Shown in pieces: positions 45,101 through 56,109 of a stretch of 64,000 nucleotides of DNA. The notes below the pieces were generated by a model, which was not told the origin of the DNA, ran no database searches, and saw nothing but the letters and a program-made list of their open reading frames with translations. How positions within the stretch are numbered: the stretch's first letter is position 1; each line of letters starts with the position of its first letter. The position numbers and the translations under genes are program-made. The DNA is from Rosa chinensis (taxonomy: Eukaryota; Streptophyta; Magnoliopsida; Rosales; Rosaceae), in the NCBI RefSeq assembly GCF_002994745.2, contig NC_037093.1, positions 68,591,510 through 68,655,509 on the forward strand, written 5' to 3'.

Positions 45101-46191
45101 AGTAAACCATTGATTCATTCCAATTCTCAAAGATCTCATCCCAAGATTTCTATCTATCTGCAGTCTGCAGGCAAAATATATATTGGACGTACAGGAGAAC
45201 TAATTGGCAACTTGTAATAATATTCTAAGTAAAATGTAAGATTACCACGAAAAAAACTTGTTTGTATAGATATAGTAACCATTATTTCCAATCTTTGGAT
45301 TAGAATAACAGATTTTCCCGCAGGATTATTGGTCATATCTGTTAATCAAACTACTGATGTAGTATATCCAACGTTTGCATCACAGTATCTTTGAACGTAT
45401 TACATGACAAACTTCTTCGACTTATTCAAAGTAATTGACAAACAAATTAAGCGGACGTATACATGCAGCTATAATCTTTCTTTTCTAACCAAGCGATCGA
45501 TGTTGGGAGAAAAGAGAATAGAACTTGTTCCAGACCTTGATAAATCTATTAACAATTAAAGATACAAGTCTCAGCAGAATCTTGCATAATTTTCTACAAG
45601 CAATTATTTCATTGAACAATACGCGTGTAGGATAGACATGCAATGAAGCAAACTAGACAGTTACTGAACAGTAGTATACTAGTCCAATAAGCCTGTTCAA
45701 CTCCACCTCAATAAACTAAAACCCTTAAATTGTTTTGATCGAACAAGTCTGCATCAGACAAAGAAACTTGGTGTTTGGATAGGTTAGAAAGAAATAGAAT
45801 ACTGCCGCCTTTGAATGAGTCTCAATCATTTTTACAAGGCAAAGATAACTAGGTATTAATTATTAGAATGGAAATGTGACAAAGAGTACTAAGTAAATCA
45901 CAACATTGTTGGAGTTGGACTAATCCAAGTGACATAAGCTAGCCCAGAATCCACAGCAAGATCTGGGATGAGATTGATGCAAAGAGAAACTGACAAGTTT
46001 AGACGTAAGAAATATATACTGCGAAAGAAAATCAAGGGTTAAGATTTTGCATTGAATTAATAAAAGAAAGACCAAGGGAGATATGACAGTTTATGACCGT
46101 TACTAGTTTAATTAATTATGTTACTTGACCTTCCAGCTTCGTAGGAAGAGTATTTATCTTTGTCATTACGCATTACTAACTTAGCTAAACC
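42106..46191. other. Intergenic, about 4 kb without a recognised gene
   Basis: AT-rich. Short frames (43461-43736, 43925-44107, 45154-45336) have no family signature. A (CT)n run sits at 43744-43762. The promoter of the third MYB should lie at the left end. No transposon ends were identified. Confidence 0.5.
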
Positions 46192-46196
46192 TAGCT

Positions 46197-46668
46197 TGTA
46201 AGATCAAATATGGACATAACACATATCATCATAAAGTAATTGATGATTAGCTTAATATCAATCCTAGTTTAACATGGATACAAACAGTAAATCAATACTA
46301 GTGACTTAATGAATAGTGTATCAATTCATTAAGGATAGTAATCTATTGCTTAGTCTACAAGGAAGGCTACAAGTTGTGATACATTAAGAATCTAACTAGG
46401 AAACCTAAACCGATATGGATAGCTTTAATGGGAAGCTTCTTGAGGTTTAAGTCACCTATATATACAGATGAATTGGTCCCTGATTACTACCGACGTTTTG
46501 CATATTGTTCTGTCCATTGAGAAGCAAGTTGGTAAGTAACAGAAGGCCATATTCAGTGTTCGTGTTTGCAGCATAAGATGGAATCCATGCCAGTGATTGC
46601 TGAAGGTAAGCCTTAATCCCTTTTATGATTGTGTACATATATTGTGAGCATGTATATGGTTTATAACA
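46197..46668 (+). repeat. 5' LTR of the copia element
   Basis: 472 bp, starting TGTAAGATC and ending TTTATAACA. TATATATA at 46457-46464 is the likely core promoter. Confidence 0.97.
46457..46464 (+). promoter_or_regulatory. LTR TATA box
   Basis: TATATATA preceded by CACC lies in the middle of the 5' LTR and is repeated at 53188-53195 in the 3' LTR. Confidence 0.55.
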
Positions 46669-46670
46669 AT

Positions 46671-46682
46671 TGGTATCAGAGC
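46671..46682 (+). other. Primer-binding site, initiator tRNA-Met
   Basis: TGGTATCAGAGC, two bases after the LTR, is the standard plant copia site complementary to the 3' end of initiator methionine tRNA. Confidence 0.93.
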
Positions 46683-46788
46683 ATAGGCTCACATATATCA
46701 AAATCGTTTTAGGGTTTTTGCAAAACAAATAAAAAAAAATAAAAAATAAAAATAAAAATAAAAAAAAGGTTTTTGCTTTACGGGTGAA

Positions 46789-46836
46789 GTAACTGACCAA
46801 GTCACTGACCATGTAACTGGTCATGTAACTGATCAA
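46789..46836 (+). repeat. 12-bp minisatellite in copia leader, block 1
   Basis: Exactly four 12-bp units (consensus GTMACTGRYCAW): GTAACTGACCAA, GTCACTGACCAT, GTAACTGGTCAT, GTAACTGATCAA. It lies in untranslated leader about 110 bp after the primer site. Confidence 0.93.
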
Positions 46837-47367
46837 AGTAAGTTACTTAAGTCGATTGCTGCATCTGGTTAATTATCAAATTCACGCTTCCGCTGTGATT
46901 TTTAGCAGCAAATTGGGGAAAAAGCAAAAACAGGTTTTTCTATGGAAATTGATTTCGATTCATAGCATGATAATTGAATTTTGATTGTGCTCAAGAACAC
47001 TAGTTGCATTCCCGGCGTGCGTTAGGTTAGAGTAGATGGTGACCGGATGAAATTTACAATTTCTTGATTGTTCTGTGGTTTCTTGGAATCGAAACAATTT
47101 TGATTGTGCTTGAATATGCATGATGAATTGATTGATGATATGGTATTGTATCTGTGATTGTGTAAAAATTGCATGAAGAACAAAAATCTCCCAGAATTTT
47201 TTACACATTATTAAAATTGACAGATATGAGAGCTTAATTTTCTTACAAGGATGAATCTGGGTAGAATATAAAGTTAAAAGCTCATGGGTTTTGTGGTTTT
47301 CTGTTGGCATAAGTGATTATGATGCACAAAGCATTCTTCATTGATGTTGGCAGAAAACGATGATCAG

Positions 47368-47643
47368 GTAACTGACCAACTAGTCAGGTCACTGACCATG
47401 TAACTGGTCGGGTCACTGACCAAGTAACTGGTCAGGTCACTGACCATGTAACTGGTCAGGTCACTGACCATGTAACTGGCCAGGTCACTGACCATGTAAC
47501 TGGCCAGGTCACTGACCATGTAACTGGCCAGGTCACTGACCATGTAACTGGCCAGGTCACTGACCATGTAACTGGCCAGGTCACGTAACTGGCCAGGTCA
47601 CTGACCAAGTAACTGGTCAGGTAACTAATCAAGTAACTGATCG
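47368..47643 (+). repeat. 12-bp minisatellite in copia leader, block 2
   Basis: About 23 units of the same 12-bp motif, mostly alternating GTCACTGACCAT and GTAACTGGCCAG, giving a 24-bp higher-order period. Neighbouring units form short palindromes such as GGTCACTGACC. A long open frame on the opposite strand is just the repeat read backwards. Confidence 0.95.
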
Positions 47644-48042
47644 AATAACAAAACTGAAATTGTGTTTTGTGTTTTAAAACTATGCTTCAGTTTTATCTTC
47701 CAAAGAAGTGGTCAAGTATGGTTTTAGAATACAAAACAGCAATATGCGTGCTTGATGAAAATAAATACGGATACTTAGAAATTTTTCTTCTGTCTAAAGA
47801 TGTGGATAAATTTCTTTGGATAACTTGTTTTCATTGAACATGGTATATTGATAAAGAACTCCAGGATGTTATGCTTCTGCTCAAAAGTTTTGCTTAACAT
47901 TATTTTTGGTTATGGACTGATATGAATGCAAGTATGGATTGTTTAGGTTTTCTGTATGTTCTTGTTTTGGTTGCTTAAAGCTAAATAAAACACAGAAAAC
48001 TTAAAGTTATTTTCTTTACAAATTGAGAACTCACACGAATTT

Positions 48043-48870
48043 TTGTTTTGCTCCTTAGGTAACTCTTACATGAACTTGAACAGTGTCTTGATGCTAACTG
48101 GAACCAACTATAGAGCTTGGCTAGATTCTGTAGAGAACTATATGGGAATGCATGAGAACATAGACTATTGCTTCACTGAGGACAAACCTGAAGAGTTAAC
48201 TGAAAAGAGCACTAAGAAGGAAACTGATCTTTACAAGAAGTGGCATAGATCCAATAGAATGGCTAAGAACCTCATTCGTACCTCTATGTCCAAGACTGTC
48301 AGAGGAAGTATAGAAGAACCTGAGCTAGCATTAGATTTTTTGGAACTCATAGGTGCTAAGTTTAAAGAAAGTGAAAAGGCAGAAGCTGCTAGGCTAACCA
48401 AGGAGTTTCATGATTTGAAGTACATGGGTTCAGGGGGAGTTAGAGAGCATATTATGAAGATGATCAATATAAATGGCAGACTCAGGGAGCTCTTGATGGG
48501 GGTTAGGGATGAGCAGGTAGTGCATTATGCACTACATTCCTTGCCTAACAGTTTTAGTCATCTTAGGACCAGTTACAACTCTCAAAAGGGAAACTGGACT
48601 CTAGATGAACTTATATCCATCTGTGTGGATGAAGAATCTAGGATCAAGGAAGAAAAGGAACCTGCTACAACCATTAACCTCATTGAGAAGCCTAAAAGGA
48701 AAAAGCCCCAAAATAAGCTCAAGCCTATTAAAGCCATAACTAAGAGTTCAACAGCTGCAGTGGCCAAGGAAAATAGGCCATTTAGGTTCAAGTGCTACTT
48801 TTGCAAAAGAGTAGGACACATGAAAAAGGACTGCACTGGCTATAAAAATTGGTTAGCCAAAAAAGGGTAA
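48043..48870 (+). CDS. gag of the copia element
   Basis: A 275-residue frame. It starts with the copia gag head LTGTNYRAWLDSVENYM, runs through a helical capsid-like region (about 60-190) and ends in a CCHC zinc knuckle CYFCKRVGHMKKDC (about 252-265) used in RNA packaging. Either the ATG at 48043 or the one at 48070 could be the start. A CTCCTTAG just upstream (48051-48058) resembles a splice acceptor, so a spliced leader is possible. The frame ends at TAA 48868-48870, immediately after the A6-GGG run, while the protease continues in the +1 frame. Confidence 0.9.
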   Translation: MFCSLGNSYMNLNSVLMLTGTNYRAWLDSVENYMGMHENIDYCFTEDKPEELTEKSTKKETDLYKKWHRSNRMAKNLIRTSMSKTVRGSIEEPELALDFLELIGAKFKESEKAEAARLTKEFHDLKYMGSGGVREHIMKMININGRLRELLMGVRDEQVVHYALHSLPNSFSHLRTSYNSQKGNWTLDELISICVDEESRIKEEKEPATTINLIEKPKRKKPQNKLKPIKAITKSSTAAVAKENRPFRFKCYFCKRVGHMKKDCTGYKNWLAKKG

Positions 48871-50785
48871 GATTTTTTCTAATACAGTTTTTTCTTTAGA
48901 AATTAATCTTATAAATGTTGAACCACAGTCTTGGTGGATAGATTCAGGCTCACCTATTCATATTACTAATTCTTTGCAGGGATTCATAAGGAGGAGAATC
49001 CCAAAAAGTGATGAAGTGAACCTGTGTGTAGGCAATGGCATGAGAGTGGCAGTCAAGGCTATTGGAACCTTAAAGCTCGATTTAGGATTAGGAAAATTGT
49101 TAGTTTTGGACACTGTTTTTTATGTACCTTCCATGAGAAGGAATTTGGTTTCAGTTTCTCTTTTAGTAAAATCTGGTTGTAGACTTGTTATTGATAGTAA
49201 TGGAATTCTTATTTCTAAAAATTCTGTTCAAATTGGTTCTGGTGTTATCTCGAATGATTATTTAAAGTTAAGTTGTTCAATGGCTCAACAAGAAATTTTA
49301 CTTGTTGAAGATAACACAAACAGTACTAGCACTTTAACAGGTGTTAAGAGAACCAAGCTAAATGAAAAGTCTGCATTTTTATGGCATAGAAGACTCGGCC
49401 AGATTTTACCAAAAGAGAGACTGAAAATTTTGGTGAAAAACAACATCCTAAATGAACTTGATTTTTCTGATCTAACAGACTGTGTTGAATGCTTTAAGGG
49501 AAAAATAACTAATACTAGAAAGAAGACTGCATATAGAAGCCAAAATTTATTAGAACTCATACACACTGATATATGTGGACCATTTAGGCATCAAACTATC
49601 TGTGGGAATGTGTATTTTATCACATTCATTGATGACTTTTCTAGATACAGTTATATTTATCTACTTTCAGAAAAGGCACAAGCATTGAAAGCCTTTCAAA
49701 TCTTTAAGTCTGAGGTAGAAAATCAACTAGAAAAGAAAATCAAAACAGTAAGGTCAGATAGAGGGGGAGAGTTCTATGGAAAGTACACTGAATCCGGCCA
49801 ACAAAAGGGTCCATTTGCCTTGTTTTTGCAAGACAATGGAATTAAAGCTCAATACACAACACCCTATAATCCACAACAGAATGGTGTTGCAGAGAGAAAG
49901 AATAGGACTCTTTTGAACATGGTTAGATGCATGATGTGTACAACTGGTTTGCCTAAATTTCTGTGGGGTGAGGCTTTAAAAACTGCAAATTATATTTGCA
50001 ATAGAACACCTAGCAAAGCCATAGAAAATACTGCTTTTGAGCTTTGGTGTGGCAGGAAACCTAGTCTTCATCACTGTCATGTTTGGGGATGTCATGCAGA
50101 AGCTAGGATTTATAATCCAAGCTTGAATAAACTTGACCCCAAAACTGTTAGTTGCTATTTTGTAGGTTATCCAGATAAATCTAAAGGCTATAAGTTATAT
50201 TCTGCTCATCATTCACCTAGAATTTTTGAAACACATCAAGTAAAGTTTCTAAGTGAAAAAGTTCACAATACAAACCTTGAGGATTTAACCTCAGTTTTTG
50301 AGGAAATTGTGTCAGATGAGAATTTAAGTGTAGCATTGCCTTTAGAACAAGATGTAACTGATCATGTCACTGGTCACGTAACTGACTATGTCACTGACCA
50401 AGTAACTGTCCCTGGTCGAGTAACTGGTCAAGTAACTGACCAAGTCACTGACCATGTAACTGTACCTGATCAAGTCACTGCCCATGTCACTGCCCATGTC
50501 ACTGACCATGTAACTACCCAAGTAACTGTACCTGGTCAAGTCACTGCCCATGTCACTGACCAAGTAACTGACCACGTAACTGGTCAAGTAACTGAACCTC
50601 AAAATCCTCCAGTAGCTCAACCTAGAAGATCACAGAGAGCAAGAAAACCAACTTATGGGGGGAAGAGAGTGACTACATTGTTTATCTACAAGAAGCAGAA
50701 ATTGAAATGGACTGTGCAGAGGACAATGATCCAACTACATTTAATCAGGCCATTGAAAGTAGTGAATCTCATCAATGGCAGCTAG
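48866..50785 (+). CDS. protease-integrase part of copia pol
   Basis: Open in the +1 frame relative to gag. The protease core WWIDSGSPIHIT lies at 48932-48967. The pre-integrase zinc-binding segment includes LWHRRLGQI; the integrase core has DFSRYSYIYL, SDRGGEF and NGVAERKNRTLLNMVR, giving the D-D-E catalytic set. After integrase comes a striking linker of about 20 tetrapeptide units of the type V-T-D/G/A-H/Q (50354-50599), encoded by the same minisatellite found in the leader. Past the G6 run at 50657-50662 this frame reads nonsense to its stop at 50785, while RT continues in another frame. Confidence 0.9.
   Translation, partial: GKIFSNTVFSLEINLINVEPQSWWIDSGSPIHITNSLQGFIRRRIPKSDEVNLCVGNGMRVAVKAIGTLKLDLGLGKLLVLDTVFYVPSMRRNLVSVSLLVKSGCRLVIDSNGILISKNSVQIGSGVISNDYLKLSCSMAQQEILLVEDNTNSTSTLTGVKRTKLNEKSAFLWHRRLGQILPKERLKILVKNNILNELDFSDLTDCVECFKGKITNTRKKTAYRSQNLLELIHTDICGPFRHQTICGNVYFITFIDDFSRYSYIYLLSEKAQALKAFQIFKSEVENQLEKKIKTVRSDRGGEFYGKYTESGQQKGPFALFLQDNGIKAQYTTPYNPQQNGVAERKNRTLLNMVRCMMCTTGLPKFLWGEALKTANYICNRTPSKAIENTAFELWCGRKPSLHHCHVWGCHAEARIYNPSLNKLDPKTVSCYFVGYPDKSKGYKLYSAHHSPRIFETHQVKFLSEKVHNTNLEDLTSVFEEIVSDENLSVALPLEQDVTDHVTGHVTDYVTDQVTVPGRVTGQVTDQVTDHVTVPDQVTAHVTAHVTDHVTTQVTVPGQVTAHVTDQVTDHVTGQVTEPQNPPVAQPRRSQRARKPTYGGKRVTTLFIYKKQKLKWTVQRTMIQLHLIRPLKVVNLINGS
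50354..50599 (+). repeat. 12-bp minisatellite, block 3, coding in frame
   Basis: About 20 units of the leader minisatellite, in the pol reading frame, each encoding V-T-x-x (VTDH, VTGQ, VTAH, VTDQ), with VP-containing variants inserted. Length 246 bp, a multiple of three. Confidence 0.95.
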
Positions 50786-52311
50786 CAATGGAAGCAGAAA
50801 TTAATTCCATGAGTCAAAATGCAGTTTGGGAATTAGTTGAACCTGACCCCAACCAGAAGCCTATAGGTTGTAAATGGGTTTTCAAAACCAAAAGAGATGC
50901 AAATGGCAATGTAGAGAGACATAAAGCGAGATTAGTTGCCAAGGGTTTTACACAGAAGGAGGGCATTGATTTTACTGAGACTTTTTCTCCAGTTTCTACA
51001 AAAGACTCGTTTAGGATAATCATGGCTTTAGTGGCTCATTTTGATATGGAGCTGCACCAGATGGATGTTAAAACAGCTTTCTTGAATGGTGAACTAGATG
51101 AAGTAATTTATATGAGGCAACCAGAAGGGTTTGTGCGAGCTGGAAGTGAAAACTTAGTGTGTAAGTTAAGAAAATCAATTTATGGCCTAAAACAAGCTTC
51201 TAGACAGTGGTACAAGAAATTTGATTCTGTGATTTCTACTTTTGGATTTACAGAAAATCTTGTTGATGAGTGTGTTTATTTGAAGACTGTTGGGAACAAT
51301 TTTATTTTTCTGGTACTCTATGTGGATGATATACTTTTGGCTAGCAGTAACATTAAATTGCTTAAAGATACCAAGAGTTTTCTATCAAGGAATTTTGACA
51401 TGAAAGACTTAGGAGAAGCATCCTATGTACTAGGTATTGAGATTAAAAGAGATAGGGCACAGAGACTACTTGGTTTGTCTCAACAGAATTATGTTACCAA
51501 AATTTTAAAGAGATTTGGTATGGAGAAGTGTGCAGCTGGAGAAGTTCCCATGTCCAAAGGAGATAAGTTAACCAAGAAGCAAAGTCCCAATAGTGATGTT
51601 GAGAAAGAAAATATGGAGTCAAAGCCTTATGCCAGACTTGTAGGAAGTCTCATGTATGCACAAGTCTGCACTAGGCCGGATTTGTCTTTTGCAGTAGGGA
51701 TTTTGTCAAGATTCCAATCTAATCCAGGCCATGAACATTGGGTAGCTGGGAAGAAAGTGTTGAGATACCTGCAGAGAACTAAAAACCACATGCTAGTTTA
51801 TAGGCAAGTGGAGGATCTGAAACTCATTGGATTCTCAGACTCGGATTTTGCAGGGAATTATCCAGACTCCAAGAAGTCCACTTGTGGATATGTGTTCTTG
51901 CTTGCAGGAGGTGCTATTGCTTGGAAAACCATGAAACAAACACTTGTTTCAACTTCTACTATGCAAGCCGAATTTATTGCAGTATATGAAACTGTGTGTG
52001 AAGGACTTTGGATTAGGAATTTTCTCATGCAGACCAAAGTATTGAGTCACATTGTGGCTGGCACACTTGTGATTTATTGTGACAATGAGGCTGCAGTTTT
52101 CTTTAGCAAGAACAGTAAAAGGTCAAATAATTCCAAGCATATTGATCTAAAGTATTACAGTGTTAGAGAAAGAGTAAAGCATGGTGAAATAGCTGTTTTG
52201 AGTATTGACACAAATTCACAGCTAGCAGATCCTTTCACTAAGGCATTGTCAGTAGCAGCATTCCAGAAACATACAGCAAGCATTGGAATTTTAGCTAATT
52301 TAGATGCTTAG
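50660..52311 (+). CDS. reverse transcriptase-RNase H part of copia pol
   Basis: The frame opens just after the G6 run (first ATG 50707) and reads the copia RT signature: KWVFKTKRDANGNVERHKAR, LVAKGFTQKEGIDF, MDVKTAFLNGEL and the active site YVDDILLAS (catalytic aspartates). RNase H has SDSDFAGNYPDSKKST, STMQAEFIA and CDNEAAVFFSKN, and the end is HIDLKYYSVRERV...LADPFTKAL. It is complete without internal stops. It differs from the integrase frame by what looks like one missing G in the homopolymer. Confidence 0.93.
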
Positions 52312-52916
52312 GTTCAGTAGAGAGTTAGTCCAGTTGGAGCATTTAAAATTCTAAGGTTTTTTGAGTTCTTGTGTTTTAGTTGTGATCTTTTATTTTGTTT
52401 ATCACAACTTGTTTGTAATGACAGATTTTATTATTAATAAATTTTGAGGTATTTTCAGATTTTGGTTATTACTGCAGTTTTTGTTGAATGTTCTGAAAAT
52501 TATCGATTTTGTGTTTAAAGTTATACTTGCTATCAGATGGCTTAAATCATGTGAAGCATGATGTTAAGGTTCAAGCAATATCTTTAAGCCATCAGTGTTC
52601 AGTAAATTTGCTTGAGTTTTTGGTTTTAGAAACATAAAGTAGGACCTAATATATGTTTACTTGTTGATACACATTAACATATATTGTATCACTTCTGGTT
52701 TGACATATGTGGATTGCAGGAGCTTGTGTTTGTGGTTTTGAAACTCTGCATTTTTGTTAAAATGTATACTGTTTCTTGCTCTGCATAAGTAACTGTGATC
52801 TGACCATGTTGGAATGGATTTTCGATTTAAGTTTGTTATCTGGCGCGCACTTCAGTAAGTTAAGTAGGTTTTGATGTTCTCTGGTGCAAATCATCGAGCA
52901 TGATATGTGTGAGTCC
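52312..52916 (+). other. 3' untranslated region of the copia element
   Basis: About 600 bp between the RNase H stop and the polypurine tract, with no coding signature. Confidence 0.7.
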
Positions 52917-52926
52917 AAGGGGGAGA
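52917..52926 (+). other. Polypurine tract of the copia element
   Basis: AAGGGGGAGA immediately precedes the 3' LTR; this is the standard start of plus-strand DNA synthesis in plant copia elements. Confidence 0.9.
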
Positions 52927-52927
52927 T

Positions 52928-53399
52928 TGTAAGATCAAATATGGACATAACACATATCATCATAAAGTAATTGATGATTAGCTTAATATCAATCCTAGTT
53001 TAACATGGATACAAACAGTAAATCAATACTAGTGACTTAATGAATAGTGTATCAATTCATTAAGGATAGTAATCTATTGCTTAGTCTACAAGGAAGGCTA
53101 CAAGTTGTGATACATTAAGAATCTAACTAGGAAACCTAAACCGATATGGATAGCTTTAATGGGAAGCTTCTTGAGGTTTAAGTCACCTATATATACAGAT
53201 GAATTGGTCCCTGATTACTACCGACGTTTTGCATATTGTTCTGTCCATTGAGAAGCAAGTTGGTAAGTAACAGAAGGCCATATTCAGTGTTCGTGTTTGC
53301 AGCATAAGATGGAATCCATGCCAGTGATTGCTGAAGGTAAGCCTTAATCCCTTTTATGATTGTGTACATATATTGTGAGCATGTATATGGTTTATAACA
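52928..53399 (+). repeat. 3' LTR of the copia element
   Basis: 472 bp; no difference from the 5' LTR was found on reading both through. Confidence 0.97.
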
Positions 53400-53404
53400 T
53401 AGCT

Positions 53405-55611
53405 CTCATTAGGTTATTGTCTCATTGGTCATATATAAGAGATTTTCCTTTGGTAATCAATTATCATGCAGTTCGGCCGGTTATACGTTTTGGTTTGTTT
53501 AATTTTCGTTGAGATCTCTGATTAGGCAATTCAAGATTCTGTAAATCTAATGCCAAATTCAACTTTGATGGTGTTCCTCTAGACGTATGTGGAATTATTG
53601 ACTTTAACATGTTAATTTTTTTTTCTCCAAATACCTTTGAGTTTTGAGGAAGTTCAGATTTTTTTTTTTAAATATGATATTTATAGTCTCTGTTATGCTC
53701 GCAAACAATTGATTATGGAATTGGTAATAGTGAAGGTCATAAAAACAAAATTACTCATATTTTTTAGCTAGTCAAACTATCAAACTCAACACACTTTTAT
53801 ATAATTATTTCACTAAACTTATATTTTTTGATATGAGATATTCTCCAACAATTACGAGTTTAGCATCAAAGTTTTCTCTATTACGGTCTCATTATAATAA
53901 AATTCTGGCTTCATACTCGAATCAGCCGAACATGTACGGTGCATGCATGTAAATGTGATAAACCAGGTAACAAGCTAAGCTAAAGATGAGAAAGTTCTCC
54001 CATCTTCCCATTTGCATAATTGGTTCATGTTCAAGTTCCGTCCAAAACGAGAACAACAACTTGCCATATAAATTAGTCACGCGCACTTTAATCATAGAGT
54101 GAACAAAAGACAAACAGATTGCTATAAACACACACTAGTCCTAAGAGGACAAAAAAGGTTGGTTCCACCAAAACAACCCTAAAGCCTTTTTGTCCAAAGA
54201 AAAAGGAACTAGTTAAAGTTTTATTTCATTTTTCATATATGAGAGGCTGAGAGAACACTAGATAAATAAGAGTCTCATTCCCGGCCCTCCTCTCTTCCTC
54301 CTCCGTTGTCACCTCTTAAGACAAGTCTCATAAAACTATACGGGTACTAATAAAATTAAATAAAAACTGAAATGATGAAAATACAATATCAATAATCGAG
54401 CGAGAGATAATTTTATTTTGTTATTTTGCAACTGCTCACCTTTCCTACGAGTTATTTGTAGAAACTGAGGTTGACCCTTTATAATGATTGGTCTTTATTC
54501 CTTTACTTTTACATTCACTTTTGAACTTGAATTTTACTTGTCAATGAAGATTTTGCAAACGAAGTAGAGGTCTTAATTAAACTAAAAGCTCACCATCCAT
54601 GGCCCATTTTTATAAAAAGGAGGGGAAATAAACGACAACAATTACATGTATAAATACTAAGTGGGACATCATAATTTTTGGATTTTAACACTTAACTAAT
54701 CGCATTAACATTTCCCTTAACTTAAGTTGTAAACAACTATTGTCTTTCCTTTACTTTATTATGGCAAAACAAAGTGGGTTTCGTTTTTCTGCTTCTGTTA
54801 TTTGTGCCTCGGATTCTCATTTTTCCATATTTTTTTGGGGTCACCTATACAAATATATGGTTTTTTCTATATACCAGAAGAGGGGTTTAAATGGTGTAGG
54901 ATTGGGGGTTTGGATTGTCAGGGTTTTTTGTCTAGTCCATTAAGGGCCAAACCCAGAGGAATAGAGATCATCATAGGGTGACATAAAAGACCAGATTGAT
55001 AGAGATCCCCAGCATCATATGGACCCCAAAAGATGGATTGTTTTATCGAAAGGAAAAATTTCACAAATTGTCACTCAACTATGACTCATTCAACACTTTG
55101 GCCACTTAAATTTCAAATATATCACTTTGGTCACTCAACTATTACACTTTCAATCACTTAAGTCACTTTATTAATTTTTTTCATAAAAAAAAATTATAAA
55201 AAATACTCTTTGCGTGACTTAAGTGATTGACTTAATTTTTTTTTTATAAGGAAATGAATTTCAGTGATCGAGCCATGTAGAACTCCAATATTTATAAAAT
55301 GCTAGCTCGGGGTTATACCATCATAAAGAATTAAAGATAAGAGAGCAATGGATTTAGAAACCAATATATATCCAATCCCGTTAGTTACAACGTGAGTATA
55401 TAGTTTAGTATGAGTGCACTATGAACACCCACACTTGTTAGCAATCCATTCCCTTATAATTAACTACAATATACAGGTCGGTTTGACCTCTGACATATAT
55501 AACAAATATTTGACCTTAAAGGGTTTTGTGAATTTGTTTTAATTACGATAAATATGTGTCAAAGTCTACTGCATTTTCAGTTAGGATTTCATAATCACTC
55601 AAAAATTGGTG

Positions 55612-55661
<50 letters not shown>

Positions 55662-56109
55662 ATCTTAAATTTGATTGACTTTAGCTACTAGAAGTACAAA
55701 CCGGTTCTATGCAATATGCATACAAAATTCCTAGTCGTTTATTGAAGGTACAGAACTACAGATCGAGAACTAGTCAAATAAAGATGGAAGAGTCGAGAGA
55801 CAGAGAGAGAGAGACCTAGCTTGCTTCTCACTAATTAATTTAATTACATTCAATTTCAGAGCATGCGCGTGCCTAATTACTATCTGCACAACTTCTTTAA
55901 CCTCCGTCCTACCCGCTTTTTGTGACTGATATTTCCATGTTTTTCTTTTGGGTTGAATGATGTGGGAGAGGAGAGAAGCGACCTCCCTAATAGTTCAAAA
56001 AATTAATTATATTTTCAAACCCTAAAGTATAAACCGAGTGAGAGATGTTTTAAATATTTCTCAATCCATAGACAATCTGATAAAAAAAAAATTATATATA
56101 TATATATGT
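53405..56109. other. Intergenic, AT-rich, no recognised gene
   Basis: Short frames at 53922-54131 and 54740-54943 show no domain. Bases 55045-55255 resemble a decayed MITE terminus (TTGTCACTCAACTATGACTC, TTTGGTCACTCAACTATTAC, then GTGACTTAAGTGATTGACTT in reverse). A long TA microsatellite lies at 55615-55659. Confidence 0.45.
55615..55659. repeat. (TA)n microsatellite
   Basis: About 22 uninterrupted TA units. Confidence 0.95.

Larger units (their letters stand above)
46197..53399 (+). mobile_element. Complete Ty1/copia LTR retrotransposon, very young
   Basis: The 7,203-bp element has two 472-bp LTRs (TGTAAG...AACA) that look identical base for base, a 5-bp target duplication TAGCT (46192-46196 and 53400-53404), a tRNA-iMet primer site and a polypurine tract. 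Domain order is gag, protease, integrase, RT, RNase H, the Copia order. Frame changes occur at two homopolymer runs (A6 at 48859-48864, G6 at 50657-50662). Both the leader and the integrase-RT linker contain a 12-bp minisatellite. LTR identity implies recent insertion. Confidence 0.97.

Noticed and set aside
47364..47567. Minus-strand open frame of repeated MVSDLASY-type units, like a repeat protein
   Set aside because: It is the reverse reading of the 12-bp copia minisatellite; a period of 12 keeps all frames open by construction.
50342..50620. Minus-strand repeat-rich open frame opposite the copia pol linker
   Set aside because: Shadow of the in-frame minisatellite of the sense strand.
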